DNA from: Elusimicrobia bacterium CG06_land_8_20_14_3_00_38_11
Lineage (GTDB): Bacteria; Elusimicrobiota; UBA8919
Direction: 5' to 3'
Length of the DNA: 12,539 bases
NCBI GenBank assembly: GCA_002780205.1
Contig: PEVQ01000043.1
Location: 1 to 12,539, forward strand
Below are positions 1 through 7,791 of this stretch, piece by piece (position 1 is the first letter of the stretch; each line of letters starts with the position of its first letter). Below the pieces are notes generated by a model that did no database searches, had not been told where the DNA came from, and saw only the letters and a list, made by a program, of their open reading frames with translations. A program made the position numbers and the translations under genes.

Positions 1-1904
1 TTTATTTCGCAGCCCTGGGCGCCGAAAGTATAACTTACGCCGATTGTGCCCTGGCCGTTGGCATCAGGATTTGAATACCGCGGCAAGCGGGCATCGGATG
101 TCGTCTGAATCACCTCTCCGACCGTTATTCCATCTTCATGCATATAACCCTGAACAAGTTGCTTTACCTCAACTTTTACATCCGGGTCGTGCTTCAAGAA
201 AATATATTCGCCGTCATATTCAAGATAATCAATATCGCAGCGGAGCACCTGCGACGCCGTTTGCATAAGTTTCGCAATCGCTTTTTCACAAGCCCTGATA
301 ACTGCTCTGCCACCCTGCACGGTGAACATTGAACCGATGGTCTGCCATTCCCACGGAGAAAATTGGGTGTCTATCTCGGTATAAACCCGGATTCTGTCGG
401 GAGAAATTTTTAGCGTCTCCGCCGCTATCTGCCGGACAACGGTTCTCAAACCCTGCCCCACCTCCGCACCGCCCATGTTTATTTCCGCGCTGCCGTCGCT
501 GTTGAATTTAAGATAGCACCCTTTTGAAGAAAAAGGCGCGCCCTTGGGCGATTTCATCAAACCGGAAAATCCCCGTCCGTAATAATAATTTTCATCCTCT
601 TCGGGCTTCGGTTTGGAAAATAATATTTTCTGAACTACCTCGGCGCATTTTTGAACACTGCCGTTTGCCTCCCACAATTTTTCACCCGTAGATGTGGTTT
701 TTCCGGGACCCAGATAATTTTTCTCTCTCAATTTTAACGGGTCCATCTGAAGTTTTTTCGCTAATATATCCATCAGCCGCTCTACGGCAAACTGCGATTC
801 CTGATGGCCGTAACCCCTGTAAGCGCCGACCGGCGTCGTATTTGTATAGACGGAAAGCCCTTCTAAATAGCAATTAGGAAATTGATATGTTCCCGTGCAG
901 TTGTGGGTCGCCCCTCTCATTATGTGAAGCCCCGTATCAACATATCCGCCCGTTGAATGATATATTGTCGCCTGCAATGCTGTCAACTCTCCGTCTTTTT
1001 TCGCGCCGATTTTCATTTTCGTTCTTATCCCGTGACCTAAAAGCGTGGATAAAAAATCCTCTTTTCTTGTGGCAACCCATTTCACGGGCCTGCCAGGAAC
1101 GAAACTTGCGATGTAAGCGACTGTCTGCTCAACCGTTACATCCGATTTATAACCGAAACATCCGCCGACTTCAGGAATATGAACCCGGACATCCGAAGCG
1201 GGCAGGTTATAGGAGCGGGCGAGGTCATCTCTGACTACGAAAGGACATATTGAGGATGACCAAACTTCAAGTGTTCCGTCCTCGTGAAATAAGGCAATCG
1301 CACCGTGCGGTTCAATCGCCGCCGACGAGCCGAACGGATAATTAAACTCGCCCTCAACGACCACATCCGCTTCTTTGAATCCCTTTTCAATATCACCTTT
1401 TTTCAGAAGATAACGGTCGCCGATGTTGGTCTGCGGTACGGGACCGATTCCGGGAAGATGCCAGTATCCGGAACTGTTTTCATGAATTAAAACCGCATCT
1501 TTTTTTAGTGATTCTTGGGCATCAATATAGACGGGCAGCGGCTCGTATTTGACTTTTATCTTTTTAACCGCTTCCCTCGCTTGATGAATATTTTCGGCAA
1601 CCACAGCGGCAACCGGTTCACCGATATAACGAACTTTATCAACCGCCAGCGGCAGACGGTCTTTCACATTATCGCCGAACTTGAATTTGCAGTCCCGACC
1701 CGTAACAACCTTCACGACACCTTCGCATTTTTCCGCATCCTTTGTATCTATTGAAAGAATTTTTGCATGGGCGTACTCGGGTTTAAGAATAGCGATATGC
1801 AACATTCCCGGGAGTTTTATATCGTCTAAAAAAACCGCCTTGCCCGTAATTTTTGTAATTGCGTCAGGTCGTTTAACATTTTTTCCGACATATTTGAAAT
1901 CCAC
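1..1904 (-). CDS. Xanthine dehydrogenase / aldehyde oxidase family, molybdenum-binding subunit (3' end outside window)
   Basis: Reading the minus strand from a GTG at 1904 gives 634 uninterrupted codons that run off the left edge; the family is usually about 750-780 aa, so the last 120-150 residues are missing, including the expected catalytic Glu region. The N-terminus has the typical a/b-hammerhead pattern (ITGKAVFLDDIKLPGMLH, then YAHAKILSIDT and RYIGEPVAAVVAE). Molybdopterin-domain signatures follow: GGCFGYK near residues 247-253 (usual form GGGFGxK, so a Cys replaces one Gly), GAYRGYGHQES near 359-369, and GGAEVGQG near 477-484. AYRG rather than AYxCSFR argues against a form-I CO dehydrogenase. 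Such subunits hydroxylate purines, aldehydes or N-heterocycles with FAD and 2Fe-2S partner subunits; neither partner is visible and they may lie beyond the left edge. The substrate cannot be fixed; purines are plausible given the nucleoside phosphorylases upstream. The gene looks richer in G+C than hypF by eye. Confidence 0.9.
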   Translation of the reverse strand, partial: MDFKYVGKNVKRPDAITKITGKAVFLDDIKLPGMLHIAILKPEYAHAKILSIDTKDAEKCEGVVKVVTGRDCKFKFGDNVKDRLPLAVDKVRYIGEPVAAVVAENIHQAREAVKKIKVKYEPLPVYIDAQESLKKDAVLIHENSSGYWHLPGIGPVPQTNIGDRYLLKKGDIEKGFKEADVVVEGEFNYPFGSSAAIEPHGAIALFHEDGTLEVWSSSICPFVVRDDLARSYNLPASDVRVHIPEVGGCFGYKSDVTVEQTVAYIASFVPGRPVKWVATRKEDFLSTLLGHGIRTKMKIGAKKDGELTALQATIYHSTGGYVDTGLHIMRGATHNCTGTYQFPNCYLEGLSVYTNTTPVGAYRGYGHQESQFAVERLMDILAKKLQMDPLKLREKNYLGPGKTTSTGEKLWEANGSVQKCAEVVQKILFSKPKPEEDENYYYGRGFSGLMKSPKGAPFSSKGCYLKFNSDGSAEINMGGAEVGQGLRTVVRQIAAETLKISPDRIRVYTEIDTQFSPWEWQTIGSMFTVQGGRAVIRACEKAIAKLMQTASQVLRCDIDYLEYDGEYIFLKHDPDVKVEVKQLVQGYMHEDGITVGEVIQTTSDARLPRYSNPDANGQGTIGVSYTFGAQGCEI

Positions 1905-1910
1905 TTTTAA

Positions 1911-1919
1911 TTCCTCCTC
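1911..1919 (-). promoter_or_regulatory. Ribosome binding site setting the GTG start of the molybdenum subunit
   Basis: On the minus strand GAGGAGGAA is followed about 7 nt later by GTG at 1904-1902, which begins the canonical N-terminus of the family. This near-perfect Shine-Dalgarno is why the GTG was chosen. Confidence 0.8.
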
Positions 1920-2020
1920 AGAATATTAAAGATTGACAATCTGTTCAATAATTGTAATTGCAGATCTTGTCCTGCTGATTTTCCTCCGTCCCCGTTTAAT
2001 TAAGAATTATTATTAGACCA

Positions 2021-2125
2021 TTGAAAAAGTCCCTCAACGGTTTTGATTACAGCGATTAACGAATTAGATTACAGCGATAACCGACGATGATTTATCGCCG
2101 TCATCAAGATTGTTGGCTTTTTCAA
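2021..2125. repeat. 105-bp palindromic element with three copies of a GATTACAGCGATAA-type unit
   Basis: The ends are inverted: TTGAAAAAGTCC at 2021-2032 and GGCTTTTTCAA at 2115-2125. Inside are two direct units, GATTACAGCGATTA at 2045-2058 and GATTACAGCGATAA at 2067-2080, and an inverted unit, TTATCGCCGTCATC, at 2092-2105. The same 14-bp unit builds the element at 11451-11534. It looks like a MITE- or REP-like non-coding repeat; no transposase is present. Confidence 0.75.
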
Positions 2126-2265
2126 CAATTTTATTATATACAATCTTAAACGACAAGTCAAGTGTCTTTGCAGTTTGGTTTTGTTTTCAGTTTATGGGCG
2201 GCGGGAGGGTGCGGGCAGCAAAGCAGTGCTGCTACGCTGCAAAACACAGGTGATATTATGACACT

Positions 2266-2432
2266 GTTGAAAAAGTTATTTTGCCACAGAATGTCACAGA
2301 TTAACACCAGAGAAATAGAGAATTAGAGAATTAGATTTTTCTAATTCTCTGTCGTATAAACTAATTCTCTGTCTTTTTCTGTGGCTTGTTTTTCTCTGTG
2401 AACTCAGTGCCTCTGTGGCAGGGTTTTTCAAC
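2266..2432. repeat. 167-bp nested palindromic element (GTTGAAAAA ... TTTTTCAAC)
   Basis: Outer inverted ends GTTGAAAAA (2266-2274) and TTTTTCAAC (2424-2432) enclose a second inverted pair, TGCCACAGA (from 2282) and TCTGTGGCA (to 2420). The centre is a perfect 11-bp stem, AGAGAATTAGA (2325-2335) with TCTAATTCTCT (2340-2350), around a TTTT loop. Extra copies of the ACAGA/TCTGTG and CTAATTCTCT words are scattered inside. The outer ends match those of the neighbouring element at 2021-2125. Confidence 0.75.
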
Positions 2433-2581
2433 GCTCTCATTATGCTTAAAAACGGGCTCGGATAGGGGGTTCAGGGGACAATATTTTTTTATTTCCGACG
2501 AGCCATTTTCTTCTCCGTGGAACTTGGGTTAAAGGTTAAAATTAAGAATTAAAAAAAATAACTTGCTTTGGTTTTATTAAA

Positions 2582-4879
<2,298 letters not shown>

Positions 4880-4889
4880 TAGAGTTTAG

Positions 4890-5014
4890 CCACAGATGGA
4901 CACAGATGAACACAGAAAAAGACGTAACCACGTCCCGCTACAGCAGGATGACGAAATAAAAGAAAAAAATTAGTTTTCGTGCAATTCGAGAAATTCGTGG
5001 TTAAAAATCTGTGG
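4890..5014. repeat. Dispersed CACAGAT-type repeat block in the hypA-hypF spacer
   Basis: CCACAGAT at 4890-4897 pairs with ATCTGTGG at 5007-5014. Inside are iterated ACACAGATG words (near 4890-4915) and TTCGTG...AAATTCGTGG. The same CCACAGA/TCTGTGG words occur in the element on the other side of hypF (2266-2432). On the minus strand this block ends about 10 nt upstream of the hypF ATG, so it forms the hypF 5' leader. No coding potential is seen. Confidence 0.65.
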
Positions 5015-5072
5015 TTAAATACTTCTTCATTGGTCTCATTATACAAGATTTGATTTGGAAATCAAGGCAGGA

Positions 5073-5417
5073 TTATTCTCCCTCTATGGAAGCGACATAA
5101 ACATCTTTCCCGGAAAGAATTTCAATTTCTTTGTTTTGGCAGGAGGGACAGTCAAAAATCATTTCTGAAGGTTCAAATTCTGCGGAACATTTTTTGCATT
5201 TTGCTTTAACATATTCTTTTATGATTTCAAGTTGACAACCCGAAGCAATGGTGCCCGGCAAAAGATGGTCCAACAGCGAATGTCTCAGAAAATCTTCTTC
5301 AATGCCGGATGCTTCGCCCAATATCAGCGAAATTTTTGTGATTTTTTTGAGATTATTTTCTTTCGCCTTCAATAATACAATATCCAGTAAATCCTTCGCA
5401 ATTCCTAACTCATGCAT
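5073..5417 (-). CDS. hypA: Hydrogenase nickel incorporation protein HypA
   Basis: HypA is the small Ni/Zn metallochaperone that, with HypB, delivers nickel to the large subunit of [NiFe]-hydrogenase (and to urease in some bacteria). The 114-aa product is normal length. It begins MHELGIA, with the invariant nickel-ligand His2 and Glu3. It carries the structural zinc site C74-X2-C77 and C90-X2-C93, followed by the typical C-terminal strand (GKDVYVASIEGE). The ATG at 5417 is fixed by the conserved MHE; no good Shine-Dalgarno is visible upstream. It is followed by hypF on the same strand after a 193-bp repeat-filled spacer and preceded by the broken ORF6N gene 54 bp upstream. hypB, C, D and E are not in the window. 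Confidence 0.96.
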   Translation of the reverse strand: MHELGIAKDLLDIVLLKAKENNLKKITKISLILGEASGIEEDFLRHSLLDHLLPGTIASGCQLEIIKEYVKAKCKKCSAEFEPSEMIFDCPSCQNKEIEILSGKDVYVASIEGE

Positions 5418-5471
5418 AATAATAAAATAACGAAAATTTGACAGTTATTAAAGATATCCCTCGCTTTTTTC

Positions 5472-6363
5472 CTACCATTCATTAAATGGCGGAAAATTTG
5501 CCGTTCTTTTTACTTCGCTATACTGTCCTCTTGCAACAGTATCAGTTGATGGCATGTTATAGCATAGATTTTCTGAAATAATCCATCTATCGTGGATGTC
5601 TGCTTTCAATTTATTATCAATTATGACACGCAATTCACACTTTACACCATTATTTTTGAGTTCTTCCCTTAAATCTTTATACAAAGATAGAAATTTTTTA
5701 TCCACCTTTTCCGACGACATCAAAATTCTTATGTCTTTTACTGTACCGGTATTAAGTGATTCCGATAACCAATCTAACCCGGCTCTTGAAAAATATTTAT
5801 CTACCCAGTAAATATGCTTTTCACAAGAGCTAATAATATCCCTAATTGCTTTTTTATTTGAAAAAGGTTTCCCCGGAGATAGCAATTTGGTATCTGGCGA
5901 TTTGTTGATAATTTTAAAAATCGTTTTTATTTTCTTATCGTGTGATTGAACATCGTCTTCCAAGAGATTCAACTTGTTAAGTATTCCTTTATTTGTAGAA
6001 ACTAATTTTCTTATATTAACAAATACCCGCATTATACCGATATTTACTTGTATCGCCCTTTTACTGTTAAGAACACTGGAAAGCATTGCGACACCCTGTT
6101 CAGTAAAAGCATAGGGCAAATATTTAATATGCTTACCCCGTCTGGAAATTATCCTGCTACTATTGTTTAAGGTCACAATTTGTGACCTTAAAGATTTAGC
6201 TTCCGTCCAACTCAATTTAAACATAAAATCTTCCGGGAACCGTTCAAAATTTTTTTGTTTTTACGCCATAAAGTTCAGCAAGGTCTCTGTTTAACATTAC
6301 ATTCAGACCCCTGATCAAAAATATCTTTTTTTCAATAATGTTTTGTTTAACAATAGTTGTCAT
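5472..6363 (-). pseudogene. ORF6N-domain (phage KilA-N-like) gene, frameshifted near its N-terminus
   Basis: A 39-aa reading frame from ATG 6363 to TGA 6244-6246 encodes the start of an ORF6N domain (EKKIFLIRGLNVML, RDLAELYGVKTK). The match resumes in another frame with FERFPEDFMFKLS, and the 250-aa frame from 6224 continues it (YLPYAFTEQGVAMLSSVLNS, AIQVNIGIMRVFV). The junction (6244-6262) is an A7/T4 run ending TTT TGA; about eight residues of the usual helix (LNxAVxRN type) are missing there, so a small deletion with frame change is likelier than a sequencing error alone. ORF6N domains are DNA-binding modules of phages and mobile elements. After a hydrophilic, probably helical linker, the C-terminal half (IYWVDKYFS, IHDRWIIS, ARGQYSEVK) vaguely recalls phospholipase-D-like domains, but no clear HKD motif is present. 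The 250-aa remainder could still be made. Probably decayed mobile DNA. Confidence 0.72.
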
Positions 6364-6500
6364 AAGAATTACCGAGCTATTACAACCGTTTCTGTTATAC
6401 CTTTGTAAAATTTCTTCCGAGTTTCATTGGGTCTCCTTTTCGGGCAAATATTTTGTACTACTAAACTTTCTAAATATTTTCACCCTTTTCCCATCATTTT

Positions 6501-6935
6501 TCAATAGCCATACGATTGGGAATACACATCTCCTGTTTGAGGATTATATATCCATTCCTCTTCAGGATAGGGAATTTTTCCTATATATTTTGGGGCCAAA
6601 TCCTGCAAAGATTTTGGATAAAACCCCTCGTGCTCACCATAATAAATTATAAGTGCTGACCTTAATGAACCGAGATTCTCCCTCATTTTTCTTTTTTTCT
6701 TTTCTTCTTTACTTTCAAAAATTAGTTTAATTTTTTCAATCAATCTGATGAACAAATTTTCTTTGCCAATTCGTTCCCAGTCGCCAAAAAAAGAAACCAC
6801 ATCTACAACACCAGTAATTCTATTACAGCGGGCACGTCCATTATCAGTAAAATAATATTTAGGATATACAATGTAAAAAACAATTCCTATTGCAATAATG
6901 ATTAAAATCCATTGCCACCATTTAAAGTTTTTCAC
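6501..6935 (-). CDS. Membrane-anchored pseudopilin-like protein (GspG-like C-terminal region)
   Basis: With the GTG start at 6935 the product is 144 aa. It opens with a short basic, Trp-rich N-terminus (KNFKWWQW), then one hydrophobic segment of about residues 8-25 (WILIIIAIGIVFYIVYP), then a soluble domain. Residues from about 85 on (ENLGSLRSALIIYYGEHEGFYPKSLQDLAPKYIGKIPYP, given here in part as LRSALIIYYGEHEGFYP) follow the pattern of type II secretion major pseudopilins, including the 'SL..L.PKYI.KIP' stretch. The classical prepilin leader (G|FTLIE) is absent, so it is unlikely to be processed by PilD and may be a fixed inner-membrane protein. A Lys/Glu-rich stretch around residues 70-80 precedes the pseudopilin-like part. 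No secretion or pilus gene is adjacent, so its role is unknown. Similarity to pseudopilins is recognised by pattern only. Confidence 0.65.
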   Translation of the reverse strand: MKNFKWWQWILIIIAIGIVFYIVYPKYYFTDNGRARCNRITGVVDVVSFFGDWERIGKENLFIRLIEKIKLIFESKEEKKKRKMRENLGSLRSALIIYYGEHEGFYPKSLQDLAPKYIGKIPYPEEEWIYNPQTGDVYSQSYGY

Positions 6936-6941
6936 TAAATG

Positions 6942-6946
6942 CCTCC
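6942..6946 (-). promoter_or_regulatory. Ribosome binding site that places the pseudopilin-like start at GTG 6935
   Basis: On the minus strand GAGGAGG is followed 7 nt later by GTG at 6935-6933. A farther upstream GTG at 6950 would put this GGAGG inside the coding region, so the internal GTG is preferred. Confidence 0.7.
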
Positions 6947-6990
6947 TCACTCAATAAAATTAAGCGACTACAATCTACAACATATTTTTA

Positions 6991-7112
6991 GATTGCTTCG
7001 TCGCTATGCGGCTCGCAATGACATCATAGCGAGGCATAAATCCTCGCGCTACAACGCAGGTTGAAACCTGCGGTTACAATTGGCACATCAAATCGGGCGG
7101 ACAAGTCCGCCC
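6991..7112. repeat. Mosaic of four dispersed palindromic repeats
   Basis: Four separate hairpin-prone repeats lie end to end: 6991-7021 (ATTGCTTCG ... CTCGCAAT); 7029-7047 (GCGAGG, 7-nt loop, CCTCGC); 7055-7072 (CGCAGGTT, GA, AACCTGCG, perfect); and 7095-7112 (GGGCGGAC, AA, GTCCGCCC, perfect). I know words of this kind as interspersed repeats in many bacterial genomes, but their families cannot be named from here. The last hairpin lies 16 bp beyond the stop of the nucleotidyltransferase-like gene and could attenuate its transcript, though the T-tract after it is poor. Confidence 0.75.
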
Positions 7113-7127
7113 CTACAAATTAAAAAT

Positions 7128-7646
7128 TCATTTGGTGGTCTTTAACATCTCTTTTAACTGGATTTTGTAAAGTTGAAGAAATTTTCTGTCTTTTTCGCGG
7201 TTGCTGTTTTCTTTTGCACGAATCAAGTGTTTTAAGTCCCCGACATTAACTTTAACTCCGTCAACAATAAACTCTTTTTTACTTTTTTCCCATTCGCTAT
7301 ATGGTATTCTACCGCCGTTAATAACCAGATCTATTCTTAAAGCATTGTCTTTTTTACTCACAATTACCGCCTGATGTTCAATAATCTTCTTCGCCAGCCA
7401 AAAATCAACTCCAACTATCGGTTCGCCGTTTGCTTCTAATTGATAACCGTTTTTTTCTAATATCTTTAATGCTGAAAAAATATTTCTCCTTTTGGGCTTT
7501 ACTAAAACATCGCAATCCAATGTTGAAAACATTGTGCCGGGTTCTTTCGCATAATAGTTTATACCCGAAACTCCGATTACCAGATATTTTATTCCCTTTT
7601 TGCTGAATTTTTTTAGAAGCTCATTATAGGGATTTCTAAACCGCAT
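7128..7646 (-). CDS. Nucleotidyltransferase-fold protein (minimal NTase type)
   Basis: The 172-aa product has the layout of a small nucleotidyltransferase: a helix ending KKGIKYLVIGVSG (residues 16-28, the G-x-S/G loop), then TLDCDVLVKP with the two metal-binding Asp residues D44 and D46, and a third acidic residue in LRIDLVI (D107). The C-terminal segment DLKHLIRAKENSNREKD is typical of stand-alone NTases whose substrates are often unknown, including members of toxin-antitoxin and abortive-infection modules. ATG 7646 has AAAGGT about 8 nt upstream. Its start overlaps the end of a 51-aa ORF by 11 bp, which in turn overlaps pdp by 4 bp, so the three are probably translationally coupled. Active-site residues look intact; the substrate and biological role are not known. 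No HEPN partner is recognised. Confidence 0.7.
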   Translation of the reverse strand: MRFRNPYNELLKKFSKKGIKYLVIGVSGINYYAKEPGTMFSTLDCDVLVKPKRRNIFSALKILEKNGYQLEANGEPIVGVDFWLAKKIIEHQAVIVSKKDNALRIDLVINGGRIPYSEWEKSKKEFIVDGVKVNVGDLKHLIRAKENSNREKDRKFLQLYKIQLKEMLKTTK

Positions 7647-7791
7647 ATTTTTTTACCTTTGAAAAATAATCATTATTGAGAAAAAGAGCATTCAACACAT
7701 AACTTTTATCTGTGCCGTTTTTATTGAACGGCATATTTTCAAGTCGCTTGACTAATCGGTAAAGTTCACGGTCACGCTTTTTTTTCTTCAT
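7636..7791 (-). CDS. Small basic protein of unknown function (51 aa), coupled to pdp and the NTase-like gene
   Basis: ATG 7791-7789 overlaps the pdp TGA as ATGA, and the TAG at 7636-7638 lies 11 bp inside the nucleotidyltransferase-like gene. The 51 residues are strongly basic at the start (MKKKKRDRELYRLVKRLENM) and have no membrane segment or Cys pairs; the rest reads NALFLNNDYFSKVKKYAV. I do not recognise a family. The overlaps on both sides are the main evidence that it is real. It might be the small partner of the NTase (for example an antitoxin-like or regulatory peptide), or the remnant of a longer protein. The partner idea is inference. Confidence 0.5.
   Translation of the reverse strand: MKKKKRDRELYRLVKRLENMPFNKNGTDKSYVLNALFLNNDYFSKVKKYAV

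Larger units (their letters stand above)
1905..2581. other. 677-bp intergenic region between hypF and the molybdenum subunit gene
   Basis: I see no convincing coding sequence on either strand. It holds two palindromic repeat elements (2021-2125 and 2266-2432, listed separately). Between them is a G-rich stretch with a GCAGCA...TGCTGC hairpin near 2216-2233. The part from 2433 to 2581 is AT-rich and contains a weak inverted pair, GGGCTCGGA near 2455 and TCCGACGAGCC near 2494-2504. No Rho-independent terminator for hypF with a clear T-tract is visible, and no promoter could be assigned with confidence. Confidence 0.6.

Noticed and set aside
44..1929. Several plus-strand open frames of 60-115 codons
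   Set aside because: They are antisense to the molybdenum subunit, whose frame is continuous and rich in family motifs; none shows a plausible protein or ribosome site.
1921..1960. Plus-strand TTGACA near 1934 as a promoter
   Set aside because: There is no plus-strand gene downstream and no convincing -10 at the right distance.
2021..2432. CRISPR array, because of iterated short repeats
   Set aside because: Units are irregularly spaced, inverted relative to each other, and have no spacers of constant length; no cas genes are present.
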